A stretch of DNA of 64,000 bases from Empedobacter tilapiae (GCF_004785645.1 NZ_SRPE01000006.1:1-64000); one strand, 5' to 3'; shown: positions 36,119-45,816, numbered from the stretch's first letter. Made by a program: numbers and translations. Notes: generated from the letters alone by a model not told the origin.

Positions 36119-37270
36119 ATGAATGAATTTACTCAACGACTGAACGAAGTAGAAAATCATTTGCAGCACAATGATCTTTATTTGGGGTATCGCCGATTAA
36201 TTGATTGCGTGTTGGATTTTGGAGAAAAATCTTTTTACAAAGAGATTATCTCATATTCAGATCTTTATTACAATGAAAATTCTACGAGCGATAATAAAGC
36301 AAAGAAAGCTTTAGAATTGGTGGAAAAATTGAAACAAGTTCCTCCTCCGTCTTTTCAAAAAGAGGAAACGTTGATATCAACCAACAATGTTGAAAAAGCT
36401 TATCATCGTAGAAATTTTAAACTTCATCCGATCACTTTCGATTTAAAATCGCGTGAAGTTGTTGGTTTGGTTGGAGAAAATGGAAATGGAAAAACAACTT
36501 TACTTCGATTAATTTGTGGCGAATTGAAACCAACTTCTGGTGAAATAAATTATCATTTTTCGAATGCAAAACCTTTTAGTTTCGAGTTAAAAACCAAATT
36601 GGTTTATGTGCCACAACGAATCGAAGTTTTATATGGTTCGTTGATGGAAAATCTACAATTCACATTAACTTGTTATGATATTTATAGTGAAGAAAATAGG
36701 TTGTTAGCAAATGTAATGTTGGCGCGCTTGGGGCTTTGGCCATACAAGGATTTGCAATGGAGACAATTGTCGTCTGGTTATAAAATGCGCTTCGAATTGG
36801 CACGAACGTTATTGCGTCGTCCAAAAGTATTGTTGCTAGACGAACCTTTGGCGAATTTGGATATTTTGGCACAACAAATTATTCTTGAAGATTTGAAATT
36901 TTTATCACAATCTATTCGTAATCCTTTTGGTGTTATTTTGAGTTCTCAACAATTGTACGAAGTTGAAAAGGTATCGACAGAAGTTCTTTTTTTAGAGCAA
37001 GGAAAGCTTAAAATACAAGGAGATACAAATGAATTGGAAGGTGATTTTACGATTGTTGAAATTGATATTGAAAACACAAAAGAAGAGTTATTAACAGCTT
37101 TATCCAAAATAGAAATTAAACAGATAAAATTCAATGGAGGTTCGTATATCGCGTATTTTGATAATAAAATCTCGATGAATAATATTTTGTCAGAAATAGG
37201 AAAATCATCATTGAAAGTTAAATACATTCGAGATATTTCGAAATCAAGTCGCCGCTTTTTTGTCAATTAA
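36119..37270 (+). CDS. ABC transporter ATP-binding protein with N-terminal extension
   Basis: This 383-residue protein has an unusual N-terminal helical extension of about 85 residues before the ABC domain. The domain shows Walker A (GENGNGKT, 119-126), the Q-loop (YVPQR), the signature LSSGYKMRFELARTLL and Walker B with the D-loop (KVLLLDEPLANLD). About 70 residues after the ABC core form a regulatory-type tail. It energises transport through the membrane protein encoded 12 bases downstream. The substrate is unknown. The overall type resembles exporter ATPases of the CcmA/DRR class. Confidence 0.85.
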   Translation: MNEFTQRLNEVENHLQHNDLYLGYRRLIDCVLDFGEKSFYKEIISYSDLYYNENSTSDNKAKKALELVEKLKQVPPPSFQKEETLISTNNVEKAYHRRNFKLHPITFDLKSREVVGLVGENGNGKTTLLRLICGELKPTSGEINYHFSNAKPFSFELKTKLVYVPQRIEVLYGSLMENLQFTLTCYDIYSEENRLLANVMLARLGLWPYKDLQWRQLSSGYKMRFELARTLLRRPKVLLLDEPLANLDILAQQIILEDLKFLSQSIRNPFGVILSSQQLYEVEKVSTEVLFLEQGKLKIQGDTNELEGDFTIVEIDIENTKEELLTALSKIEIKQIKFNGGSYIAYFDNKISMNNILSEIGKSSLKVKYIRDISKSSRRFFVN

Positions 37271-37282
37271 ACCTAACTTACT

Positions 37283-39019
37283 ATGTTCAAAAAAATAAAT
37301 CAAACTTTAATTACAAAATATCCCTTGATTTGGAATCTGAAATTTATTTGGATTTTGTTGACGGTTTTAGTTTTCAACTTTATTGCATTTATCAATGGAT
37401 TTTTATTTTTCAATAAAAAATCTCAGTTACAAGAAAGTGGACTTTATGAGGTATTTTTCAATACTGGAATTGCAATTTATTATGTGTTAATTGGTGTAAT
37501 TATTGGTGTAATTTGGCTTTATTTTTATATTAAAAATAATCGATTCAAATCCAATTATCCAACCTCAAGAAATTATTTATTTAAAGAATTTTTAGCTGTT
37601 TTCTTCATTATATTTTTGATGTTTTATGTTCCAAATTCATTCAAAACTGGTTTGAAATTACGTGTTTCAAATTATATGAGCGAAGAACAATATTTGAAAG
37701 ATATCAATATTATTAATAGAACGCAAGGTTTTACACTTCAACCAGAATTTGGGTACGATAATTATTCGAGAAATTTGTCTGTTCCAGCTTTTGATTCATT
37801 GGTTTCGGAAAAAGAAACAAGAGAATTATATGAAAAAAATAAGAGAGATTATTTAAGAGAAAATCCAACATATTCATATAATTCTTTTTTGGAACCGTAT
37901 TTTAGAAATCCTGAATTTGAAACGTTATTACAAGATTATTTTCCTGAAAGATTTAGTTATACTAAAATTTATTTTAATCAAACTTATCAACCTTTAAAAA
38001 CTACAGATTCATTTCAAGAAGAAATGGCTTATCCAGTTGCTGTGGATTCATTATCTATTTTAGATTCTGTTTCGTATGCAAATACTGTAAATGCTTCTGG
38101 AAAACCAGATGTTTATTACAATTTAGCGAGTTTGTATAGTTATAGCTCACTTGCATTTGAAAATCCGAAAGATTCTACATTAAATCATCAATTTTACGAT
38201 GAACAATGGATTGCTTTATTACAAAAAAATGATCGAAAAGCAATTGAAAATTTATTGAATAATTATACCGATTTACTAAAAAAGCAAGAAATTGGTTATC
38301 AGTTTAAACATAAAAATTGGATTGATTATTTGCCTCAATATCCATATTATTTTATTGATCATATATTAAATAGTAGAGAATTAGTTGCAAAAGATCAATC
38401 TAAAAGTAAAACAGAAGATTACATCAATCAAGATAGTTTGAACAAAGTTTATGAAAATATTGAATTTGCTAAATACAATTCCACTTGGTTAGAGCATATT
38501 CAATACTATTTATTAATTGCTTTAATACTTACAGTTCTTATTATTACATTCCGATTTAGTTCGTTCAAAGTTTGGTTAATTTCATTAATTGGAGCAGGAA
38601 TTTTGGCAATTTTAGGAAGCGTTTTCGGAATTTCTATCGATGCAAGTATTGGTTATACACAATTTACGCCTTACATTATTTTATTTGTTTTTTACGTTGC
38701 ATTTATAGCGATTACACTGATTGGTTTACGTTCCAAAAAATATAAAGTTTTAACAGGAGTTAATCTTAATTGGTTTGTTGCTACTAATATTTTTATCGGA
38801 ATAGTGATGCTTAGTTTTTATACAGATTTTCGATCAGAAATGTTGTATGATTCAACCAATCAAATAAGTATTTATGAACTGAGACAAACAAATAAAGAAT
38901 TGTTGATGTTGCAACAGTTTGCAGAATTTTTTCTTTACATCAATCCAATTTTATATTTAATAAGTTTTTATTTCATTATCAATCTTTACAAAAAATGGCA
39001 AGCAATGCCAGAAGAATAA
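37283..39019 (+). CDS. Large membrane protein, partner of the ABC ATPase
   Basis: The 578-residue protein has three N-terminal membrane helices (about 23-43, 63-84 and 104-120), a soluble segment of nearly 280 residues that is probably extracytoplasmic (about 125-405), then about five more helices to the C-terminus. The layout of helix, large outer domain and helix bundle fits an ABC export permease with an enlarged loop. The 12-base gap to the ATPase gene and the shared terminator support one system. No family could be named from the sequence. Confidence 0.65.
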   Translation: MFKKINQTLITKYPLIWNLKFIWILLTVLVFNFIAFINGFLFFNKKSQLQESGLYEVFFNTGIAIYYVLIGVIIGVIWLYFYIKNNRFKSNYPTSRNYLFKEFLAVFFIIFLMFYVPNSFKTGLKLRVSNYMSEEQYLKDINIINRTQGFTLQPEFGYDNYSRNLSVPAFDSLVSEKETRELYEKNKRDYLRENPTYSYNSFLEPYFRNPEFETLLQDYFPERFSYTKIYFNQTYQPLKTTDSFQEEMAYPVAVDSLSILDSVSYANTVNASGKPDVYYNLASLYSYSSLAFENPKDSTLNHQFYDEQWIALLQKNDRKAIENLLNNYTDLLKKQEIGYQFKHKNWIDYLPQYPYYFIDHILNSRELVAKDQSKSKTEDYINQDSLNKVYENIEFAKYNSTWLEHIQYYLLIALILTVLIITFRFSSFKVWLISLIGAGILAILGSVFGISIDASIGYTQFTPYIILFVFYVAFIAITLIGLRSKKYKVLTGVNLNWFVATNIFIGIVMLSFYTDFRSEMLYDSTNQISIYELRQTNKELLMLQQFAEFFLYINPILYLISFYFIINLYKKWQAMPEE

Positions 39020-39026
39020 AAAAAAG

Positions 39027-39056
39027 AAAAGCGAGCTATTTTATTAGCTCGTTTTT
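39027..39056. terminator. Bidirectional terminator
   Basis: A stem centred on CGAGCTA/TAGCTCG with A-rich and T-rich extensions separates the converging genes ending at 39019 and 39036. T tracts occur on both strands. Confidence 0.8.
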
Positions 39057-39833
39057 CTTTGCAATAAAACTCTCATAGAATTTTTTGAAACCATGATGAT
39101 TAATCAAATAGAAATATTTTGGGAATAATCTATTCAATTCGTATTGAATTTGTCTTGGAAATTTAGACTTTCTTAAACTGCGATCAATCTGAATTTGTGT
39201 TTCTACAGGAGCTGGTTTTACTACTGATGGAAGAAGATTATAAATTCTTAAATCAAATTCCCAAGCATGCTGTAAATCACAATCAATTGGACGTTGTATT
39301 GTAGGAAGTGGTCTTTTAATTTTATTCAAAAATTTTTCTGCTGCTTTTCTTGTCCAAATTGCTGCAATTGTTGTGATAGGAATACTCGTTCCACAAGCTG
39401 CAATAATATACTTTTCGTCAATATCTGCTATTTTGATATGTTTTCGTTTTCCATTAAACAACTTCAAAACATCCCATTGATCTTTTGTTGGAAGTTTATG
39501 ATAATTTGAAAGTGAATTTTCTACAGCAGATTTAAAATCATCAGACAAGATTGCATCATCTTCAATAATTAGAGCAAACCCATTTTCAGAAGCTATAAAG
39601 GTTTCTAAAGTTTTAACATGACTTAAATAACAACCAATTTCTCCAGGAACTAAATCACGATCATATTTATTCTTCACTTTGTAGGTTGATGAATCAAGTA
39701 TTTTAGCATCTACGGCTGAAATTCTTTCATAGGAAATCTGACACTTTTTAAACTCATTTTCCATTAGCTTTAATCGTTCATCTGCTCGATCAAGGTTAAT
39801 CAAATAAGTTTGATATTGTTGTAAATTTTTCAT
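39036..39833 (-). CDS. Glycosyltransferase family 25 protein
   Basis: This 265-residue protein of the lipooligosaccharide glycosyltransferase 25 family moves a sugar, commonly galactose, onto a surface glycan. Visible motifs are YLINLDRADERLKLMENEF at the start, IGCYLSHVKTLE, the acidic ALIIEDDAIL that binds the sugar nucleotide and metal, and IWTRKAAEKFL. It is monocistronic with a -7 box 18 bases upstream. The acceptor is unknown. The heptosyltransferase-like gene at 44809 hints at a shared surface-glycan role, though they are not linked. Confidence 0.87.
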   Translation of the reverse strand: MKNLQQYQTYLINLDRADERLKLMENEFKKCQISYERISAVDAKILDSSTYKVKNKYDRDLVPGEIGCYLSHVKTLETFIASENGFALIIEDDAILSDDFKSAVENSLSNYHKLPTKDQWDVLKLFNGKRKHIKIADIDEKYIIAACGTSIPITTIAAIWTRKAAEKFLNKIKRPLPTIQRPIDCDLQHAWEFDLRIYNLLPSVVKPAPVETQIQIDRSLRKSKFPRQIQYELNRLFPKYFYLINHHGFKKFYESFIAKKNELIK

Positions 39834-39850
39834 TCAAAATATTATAACTA

Positions 39851-39858
39851 CAAAAGTA
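39851..39858 (-). promoter_or_regulatory. Promoter -7 box of the GT25 gene
   Basis: TACTTTTG on the reverse strand fits TAnnTTTG and lies 18 bases upstream of the start codon. Confidence 0.6.
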
Positions 39859-39966
39859 ATCTATTTTTGGCTCAATTTTCGCAATAAATCAAAACGTTAC
39901 AAGTAATCTTATCCTTTCCGTAACATAGAATTGGCTGTAAATTGTTATTTTAGAAAAAGGATATAT

Positions 39967-39974
39967 TACCTTTG
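39967..39974 (+). promoter_or_regulatory. Promoter -7 box of rnr
   Basis: TACCTTTG fits TAnnTTTG, with a TTG (39942-39944) 22 bases upstream. It implies a leader of about 130 bases before the rnr start at 40114, long for this window. Confidence 0.65.
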
Positions 39975-39994
39975 CAGTGGTTATGTTGTTTATT

Positions 39995-40049
39995 AACATC
40001 TTATCAATAGTTATTAAAAATAATTTAATAATCAAATACTTAAGATGTT
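39995..40049 (+). promoter_or_regulatory. Hairpin in the rnr leader
   Basis: AACATCTTA (39995-40003) and TAAGATGTT (40041-40049) are perfect 9-base arms separated by 37 AT-rich bases. They fall inside the inferred 5' untranslated region of rnr and could form a stem in the mRNA. Autoregulation is conceivable but not shown. Confidence 0.4.
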
Positions 40050-40113
40050 TATTTATTAACTATTTTAAAATAAATCTCGAAAAAACAAGAAGAGATTTTA
40101 CAGAAAAAAAATT

Positions 40114-42273
40114 ATGCCAAGAAGAAATTTTAAAAATACAAAGGCGAAAAAAGACAAAAACATAACAAAGTTTACGAAGTCTATCATCGAAGTTTTATTT
40201 CAAAATCCAAATAAACCTTTAAATTATAAACAAATTGCAGCAGCTTTAAATCTAACAAATCGAATTGATACAGAATTATTGATTAAGAATTTGAATGTTT
40301 TGTTAGCTGATAAAAAGATTTCTGAAGTAGAAAGAGGAAAATACAAAATCAATGCAACCAATGATTATATGGTTGGGATTGCGGATTTGACTTCTTCGGG
40401 AAGCGCTTATATTATGATTGATGGTCTTGAACAAGATGTCTTTGTACAAAAAGGAAAAACGCGAAATGCCTTAATGGGCGATACGGTTCGCGTATATGTT
40501 TATCCAAAAAAACATGCCAATCAATCGAGAGCAGAAGGAGAAATTGTAGAAATTATTGAGCGCAATAAAACTGAATTTACAGGGATTTTCGAGTTAGGAA
40601 AGAACGGAAATTTTGGTTTTGTGACGATGCAAAATGGTAATCATGATTTCTTTATTCCAAAAGAGAAAATTAAAAATGCTCAACCAGGAGAAAAAGTTGT
40701 GGTTCGATTAACAAACTGGCCAGAAGGATCTAATTCGCCATTTGGAGAAATCACACAAGTTTTGGGTAGTCCAGATGATACTGATGTAGAAATTCATGCG
40801 ATTTTGTTAGAATACGATTTGCCAGCTCAATTTCCAGAGGAGGTAGAAGAAGAAGCAAATCAGTTGGATACTTCGATAGACGAAGCCGAAGCAGCTCGCC
40901 GTAGAGATATGCGAAATGTAACGACATTTACAATCGATCCGAAAGATGCAAAAGATTTTGATGATGCCTTATCAATTCGAAAATTAGAGAACGGAAATTG
41001 GGAAATTGGAGTTCATATTGCTGATGTTACGCATTATGTTCGTCCAGGTTCGTTGATTGAACAAGAGGCGTACAAACGTGCAACTTCTGTTTATTTGGTG
41101 GATAGAGTAGTGCCAATGTTGCCAGAAGTGTTGTCGAATGTTGCATGTTCTTTGCGTCCAAATGAAGATAAATATACGTTTTCGGGTGTATTCGAAATGG
41201 ATGATAATGCAAAGATTTTAAAAACATGGTTTGGTAGAACTGTGACGCATTCAGATAGACGTTTTACATATGAAGAAGCGCAAGAAATTATCGAAGGAAA
41301 AGATGGAGATTTTAAAGATGAAATCTTGACTTTAGATCGTTTAGCGAAAACAATGCGTGGAAAACGTATGAAATATGGAGCAGTTAATTTTGATAAAGTA
41401 GAAGTTAAATTCGATTTAGATCAGGAGCATAATCCACAAGGAATTTTCTTCAAAATTTCGAAAGATTCAAATAAATTGATTGAAGAATTCATGTTATTAT
41501 GTAACAAAAAAGTTTCAGAATTCATTAGTTTAGATAAACACGGAAAAGAGAATGCGAACACTTATATTTATCGTGTTCACGATGATCCAAATCCAGATAA
41601 ATTATTAGACTTAAAGAATTTTATTCGTCAATTTGGTTATGAATTAGAGATTGGAGATCGTAAAACGACCATCAATTCTATGAATAAATTGTTAGCAGAA
41701 GTAAAAGGGAAACCAGAAGAAAATATGGTTGAGACTTTGGCAATGCGAACAATGGCGAAAGCAAAATATACAACAGAAAATATAGGACATTACGGTTTAG
41801 CGTTCGATTATTACACGCATTTTACGTCGCCAATTCGTCGTTATCCAGATATGATTGCACACCGTTTATTACAAGATTATTTAGATGGTAAAAAATCTCC
41901 TGCAGCGGCTGTTTACGAAGATAAAGCAAAACATTGTTCATCTCGTGAGAAAATTGCTGCTGAAGCAGAACGCGAATCTATCAAATACATGCAAGTTAAA
42001 TATATGGAACAATTTGTTGGACAAACATTTGATGCTTTTATTACTGGTGTACAAGATTATGGAATTTTTGTTGAAATTCCAGAAACGCGTTGCGAAGGTT
42101 TAATACGTTCACGTGCTATGAAAGGAGATCATTTTGTTTTTGACGAAAAAAATCATGCTTTAATAGGTAAGCGCACACGTGTTAAATATCAGTTAGGAAG
42201 TCCAGTTAGAATCAAAGTTTTAAATGCTGATTTAATCAAGAAGCAATTAGATTTTGAATTGGTTGATGCTTAA
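40114..42273 (+). CDS. rnr: Ribonuclease R
   Basis: RNase R is a processive 3'-5' exoribonuclease that degrades structured RNA. The 719-residue protein has an N-terminal winged-helix region (about 20-75, PLNYKQIAAALNLTN), cold-shock domains (about 80-235), the RNB catalytic domain with FTIDPKDAKDFDDALSI acidic cluster and HFTSPIRRYPD, and a C-terminal S1 domain (about 630-715, GVQDYGIFVEIPETRCEGLI). The ATG at 40114 gives the lysine-rich start PRRNFKNTKAKKDKN. The gene has its own promoter with a long leader. The LysE-type gene follows 41 bases later. Confidence 0.95.
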   Translation: MPRRNFKNTKAKKDKNITKFTKSIIEVLFQNPNKPLNYKQIAAALNLTNRIDTELLIKNLNVLLADKKISEVERGKYKINATNDYMVGIADLTSSGSAYIMIDGLEQDVFVQKGKTRNALMGDTVRVYVYPKKHANQSRAEGEIVEIIERNKTEFTGIFELGKNGNFGFVTMQNGNHDFFIPKEKIKNAQPGEKVVVRLTNWPEGSNSPFGEITQVLGSPDDTDVEIHAILLEYDLPAQFPEEVEEEANQLDTSIDEAEAARRRDMRNVTTFTIDPKDAKDFDDALSIRKLENGNWEIGVHIADVTHYVRPGSLIEQEAYKRATSVYLVDRVVPMLPEVLSNVACSLRPNEDKYTFSGVFEMDDNAKILKTWFGRTVTHSDRRFTYEEAQEIIEGKDGDFKDEILTLDRLAKTMRGKRMKYGAVNFDKVEVKFDLDQEHNPQGIFFKISKDSNKLIEEFMLLCNKKVSEFISLDKHGKENANTYIYRVHDDPNPDKLLDLKNFIRQFGYELEIGDRKTTINSMNKLLAEVKGKPEENMVETLAMRTMAKAKYTTENIGHYGLAFDYYTHFTSPIRRYPDMIAHRLLQDYLDGKKSPAAAVYEDKAKHCSSREKIAAEAERESIKYMQVKYMEQFVGQTFDAFITGVQDYGIFVEIPETRCEGLIRSRAMKGDHFVFDEKNHALIGKRTRVKYQLGSPVRIKVLNADLIKKQLDFELVDA

Positions 42274-42314
42274 ATTTCATAATTTAAACTTATCTTGCAG
42301 ACCTTAATTAAGTT

Positions 42315-42998
42315 ATGGAAATAATATTTTCGGCCATACTAATAGGTTTTTTGTTAAGTACAATTCTTATAGGACCTGTATTTTTTTTACTTATAGAAAC
42401 TAGTCTACGTAGAAGTTGGAAAACAGCTGTAGTATTAGATTTAGGAGTTATTGCAGCAGATATTTTATGTATTGCAGCAGCTTATTATGGAAGTAAAGAT
42501 TTTACTGATTATGTAACTAGCCATCCTAAGTTTTATCGCATTTATATAATTGCAGGCTTTTTTGTTTTGATTTATGGGATTTTTATGTATTTCTCTAAAC
42601 CAAAGTTACATATAGAAAGCGAAGCAGGATTTGTTAGCAACAATTACATAAGAACATTTATCAATGGATTTATCATGAATTTATTGAATATAGGTGTAAT
42701 TGTCTTTTGGTTTGTTATTGTATCTTCAATAATGATTCAATATCCTCGACCAAGTGATTTTATGCTGTATATGGGAGTTGTACTTACAACGTATTTTGTA
42801 ATAGATTTAGGTAAAATATTTTTAGCAGGAAAACTTCAAAAACGTTTTACAGATCAAAAAGTATTTATGGTACGAAAAGGAGTCGGAATTTGTCTTTTAA
42901 TTTTTGGATTAATCATTATCCTAAAAGGTTTCGGATTCTTTAAAGAAATTGATCAAAAGATAGAACATCAACTCATTAATCAAGAACAAACAAGTTAA
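42315..42998 (+). CDS. LysE-family exporter
   Basis: This 227-residue inner-membrane protein has about six helices. The N-terminal IGFLLSTILIGPVFFLLIETSLRRSW and VLDLGVIAADILCIAAAYYG, and the following FFVLIYGIFMYF, are typical of LysE/RhtB-type amino-acid exporters. The substrate cannot be read from sequence. It follows rnr by 41 bases and is probably co-transcribed with it, ending at a terminator at about 43005. Confidence 0.82.
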   Translation: MEIIFSAILIGFLLSTILIGPVFFLLIETSLRRSWKTAVVLDLGVIAADILCIAAAYYGSKDFTDYVTSHPKFYRIYIIAGFFVLIYGIFMYFSKPKLHIESEAGFVSNNYIRTFINGFIMNLLNIGVIVFWFVIVSSIMIQYPRPSDFMLYMGVVLTTYFVIDLGKIFLAGKLQKRFTDQKVFMVRKGVGICLLIFGLIIILKGFGFFKEIDQKIEHQLINQEQTS

Positions 42999-43004
42999 AA
43001 ATAT

Positions 43005-43035
43005 AAAAAGTTCATTTATTGAATGAGCTTTTTTT
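43005..43035 (+). terminator. Terminator of rnr-lysE
   Basis: A stem of AAGTTCATT with AATGAGCTT (one G-U pair) and a 5-base loop is followed by seven T. Confidence 0.8.
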
Positions 43036-43281
43036 GTTTAAATATTTTTATTTGTATAATCCTCAATAAGAATAGGGAAATTACGATAATTAATTTCTAT
43101 TTGTATGAAAACCATTTTCTTATAGTAAATTTAACTTCAGATTTATTTTCAATTTTACATTTTTTCAATTTCTACTTTATAAAAATAATCTAATTGATTA
43201 TTGATATCATGAAAAATAAAATAAATAATTGAGTACAAAATAAGGTCAATAATGATGTAATAAAAAATAAATATTTTATCA

Positions 43282-43581
43282 TTAATTATAATTCATAAAA
43301 CCTGTTTTTTTTATTTCTTCTATTAATTTATCAGGATTAGAAACTCTGAAAATTATTTTTGAATCATATTTAGAGTTTTTATGAAGAATTTTAATTCCTT
43401 TTTCAAAAAAATCGTTAGATGCAATTATATCTATAATATCTTTTTTTAAAAGGATTATTTTAAAGAAAAACAAATAATTTATTATTAACTTATCTTCATA
43501 AATATTTATTTGAGCAAGTAAACTTGACATTCTAATAGAACCTATTATAAGTCCTCCTGATTTTGTATAATGATTGTTCAT
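43282..43581 (-). CDS. Small protein with a PH-like pattern
   Basis: This 99-residue protein has no signal peptide. It shows a short Gly/Ser-rich start, a beta-rich middle (INIYEDKLIINYLFFFKIILLKKDIIDI) and a helical end (NPDKLIEEIKKTGF). The pattern resembles small bacterial PH-like domains in which a strand pair is followed by an amphipathic helix, but I cannot assign a family. It stands alone between AT-rich gaps of about 245 and 120 bases in which I see nothing else. Confidence 0.5.
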   Translation of the reverse strand: MNNHYTKSGGLIIGSIRMSSLLAQINIYEDKLIINYLFFFKIILLKKDIIDIIASNDFFEKGIKILHKNSKYDSKIIFRVSNPDKLIEEIKKTGFMNYN

Positions 43582-43702
43582 ATATTTTTTAGGTTAAATT
43601 ATTATGTTTGAAATAGTGCCGTTTCGAATAAGTGAAATCGAGTTTTAAAATGCTCTGTATGTTGCATTTATTTTTAGAAGATTATATCTAAATCTGTCGA
43701 AC

Positions 43703-44755
43703 TTACTTCAATAGCGATTTCCCAGAATCCTTATAATTCCATGGTTTTAGTTTCATTAAATCAGCAATTGTAGACGCAATTTGATCAGTATACGTTTGAT
43801 TTTTTTTGAGGTTTTTAGGATTAATTCCGTTTCCAATCAGCAAAATAAATCCTTCGTCAGAGCCTTTTACTTCATCATTGTGATCTGTCCATTCGTTTCC
43901 ATTTCCACGTCCATGATCTGTTGTTACAATAATTGTCGTTTGATCTTTGTAAAAAGGGTCACTTTGTATATAATTCCATAATTCTTCAATCATACGATCG
44001 TTGCGGTTTATTGAATTGATATATTGATCGTAATCTTCATCATGTCCATAATCATCAGCTTCACCATAACCTATAAAAAGTAATTTTGGCTTCTGATTTT
44101 TCATCGCTTCCAATGCAAATTCGTGCGTAAAAATATCAAATCTTGTTCCCCACCATTGTTTTGGCGTTTCTAACTGAAAACGTTCGATAAGTAATTCTCT
44201 TTCAGATTTATTTTGATTAAAACTATCCTGATATCCAGCATTTACCAATAATTTAGAACGGTCTTGATTGAAAATATTCGGATACATCATCCAGCTTCCA
44301 AAAACCATTACTTTACCAGTTAAATTCTTTTGTTGATTTGCAATTTCAAAAACTGAAATATTAGGATTCAGAATATCTTTGTTATTTTTAATTCGCTTAT
44401 CATCAGCTTTTCCAGTAATTATTTCATTGTATCCAGGATAAGACCATAATCTTTTGTTGGTTAAATTAACGAAATTTTGTTCATCACGATTTCCTAAAAT
44501 CACACCTTTTTCTTTAATAATTTTCCATGTAAAAGGCATCAATAATTCGCGACGTTTTATAGAATCTTCTGCCCAATATTTTTGATTTGTTTGAACAATA
44601 ATTGAATTGTACTTTTTATCATTTAAGATTGATTTTTCAACTCCTCGGAAAACTTCTTTCCAACGAACACCATCTAGTGTAACTAGAATAACTTTAGGTT
44701 CTTGAGCAAATAGAAACGTAGAGCAGAAGGCAAGAATAAGAAATGTATATTTCAT
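43703..44755 (-). CDS. Secreted alkaline phosphatase-superfamily enzyme
   Basis: The 350-residue protein has a signal peptide (KYTFLILAFCSTFLFAQ) and metal-site motifs of the phosphodiesterase/sulfatase superfamily: ILVTLDGVRWKEVF at the start (nucleophile region), GYGEADDYGHDEDYDQY in the middle and TTDHGRGNGNEWTDHN near the end. Such enzymes hydrolyse phosphate or sulfate esters in the periplasm. The substrate is unknown. There is no T9SS domain, so it probably stays periplasmic. Confidence 0.83.
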   Translation of the reverse strand: MKYTFLILAFCSTFLFAQEPKVILVTLDGVRWKEVFRGVEKSILNDKKYNSIIVQTNQKYWAEDSIKRRELLMPFTWKIIKEKGVILGNRDEQNFVNLTNKRLWSYPGYNEIITGKADDKRIKNNKDILNPNISVFEIANQQKNLTGKVMVFGSWMMYPNIFNQDRSKLLVNAGYQDSFNQNKSERELLIERFQLETPKQWWGTRFDIFTHEFALEAMKNQKPKLLFIGYGEADDYGHDEDYDQYINSINRNDRMIEELWNYIQSDPFYKDQTTIIVTTDHGRGNGNEWTDHNDEVKGSDEGFILLIGNGINPKNLKKNQTYTDQIASTIADLMKLKPWNYKDSGKSLLK

Positions 44756-44783
44756 ACGAATTTAATTTCTTATAAAAATAAGA

Positions 44784-44804
44784 AAAGCATCGATATGATG
44801 CTTT
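44784..44804 (-). terminator. Terminator of the antiporter-GT9 pair
   Basis: An 8-bp stem (AAAGCATC / GATGCTTT) with a 5-base loop is followed on the reverse strand by TTCTTATTTTT. It lies just beyond the stop at 44809. Confidence 0.7.
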
Positions 44805-44808
44805 CAAA

Positions 44809-45816
44809 TTATTGATTTTTGAGTTTATTGACAATTTGTAGATAAACATCATCGGCGCTTAAATTTTGAAAATAATCATAGTTTTCAAAACCTTTCGGAT
44901 TTTTACCAAAGATAGAAGTGGGACGAATTTTCATCGTTTCGTCTTGTATTACATCATTTATGGATTGTCCATAACCCAAAAAGCCAGCAAATGGATGTGT
45001 TCCACCCCAAATTGAAATAGTTCGTGTTCCCATCAGTGAAGCCAAATGCATATTAGCACTATCCATCGAAATCATCACTTCTAATTTGGCAATAGCTTGT
45101 AATTCTTCTTCAAAAGAAACAGTTCCAGCTAAAGATTTGATATTTGGATTAAAATTTTCCCATGTTTTTAATTCATTAATTTCTGTTTCTCCTCCTCCAA
45201 ATAAATAAATTTTGTAACCATTTTCAGCTAATTTCTTCGCCACGATTTTCATCTTTTCGATTGGATACATTTTACTTGTAAAGGCTGCAAAAGGAGCAAT
45301 TCCAATTGATTTTGGTTCTTTAATTGATTTTGGTTCGATTTTATGCTTTAAATTGACGTTAAAACCAAGTTGACGCAAAACATCAGCATAGCGTTCAGTT
45401 GTTAATTTTAATTGCTTAAAAACGCGATTTTTTTGATCGACTAAAGCTCTTTTCTCTGCACGACCTTTGTTTAAAGTAGCCGTTTTTGTACCGTTAAGTT
45501 TGAATAGAGTTGTAATTACTTTTGATCGTATTACGTTATGAAGATCAGCAACATAATCAAAATTATATTGTTTTAATTCCTTGTATAATTTGAATAAGCT
45601 AAAAAAACCTTTGTACTCTTTGTTTAAATCAACCGAAATAAATTTTATTTGAGGAAATTGTTTGAAAATATTTCCCATAAAAGGACGAGAAGCAACATAG
45701 ACTTCGACATTAGGATTTTGTTCAACAAACTCTTGCAACACAGGAGCAATCATTGTGACATCGCCCAATGCAGAAAAACGTAAAACTAATAGTTTTTTAT
45801 GATTCTTTTTCTCCAT
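44809..45816 (-). CDS. Glycosyltransferase family 9 (heptosyltransferase-like)
   Basis: Family 9 enzymes add heptose or similar sugars to the LPS core on the inner face of the membrane. The protein starts with the family hallmark LLVLRFSALGDVTMIAPVL and later shows the donor-binding region IGIAPFAAFTSKMYP and MISMDSANMHLASLMGTRTISIWGGTHP. The frame is open to 45843, but the ATG at 45816 (MEKKNHKKLLVLRF) gives the normal start, about 335 residues. The start overlaps the antiporter gene by 20 bases, so translation is probably coupled. Confidence 0.88.
   Translation of the reverse strand: MEKKNHKKLLVLRFSALGDVTMIAPVLQEFVEQNPNVEVYVASRPFMGNIFKQFPQIKFISVDLNKEYKGFFSLFKLYKELKQYNFDYVADLHNVIRSKVITTLFKLNGTKTATLNKGRAEKRALVDQKNRVFKQLKLTTERYADVLRQLGFNVNLKHKIEPKSIKEPKSIGIAPFAAFTSKMYPIEKMKIVAKKLAENGYKIYLFGGGETEINELKTWENFNPNIKSLAGTVSFEEELQAIAKLEVMISMDSANMHLASLMGTRTISIWGGTHPFAGFLGYGQSINDVIQDETMKIRPTSIFGKNPKGFENYDYFQNLSADDVYLQIVNKLKNQ

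Noticed and set aside
39977-40165. 62-residue ORF across the rnr leader
   Set aside because: It overlaps the rnr start region in another frame and its hydrophobic part comes from the AT-rich leader. It seemed more likely to be leader sequence than a gene.
42101-42125. CACGTG cores elsewhere (for example in rnr, metY, atpD and asd) as further parS sites
   Set aside because: Only the central hexamer matches and the outer TGTT/AACA arms are absent.
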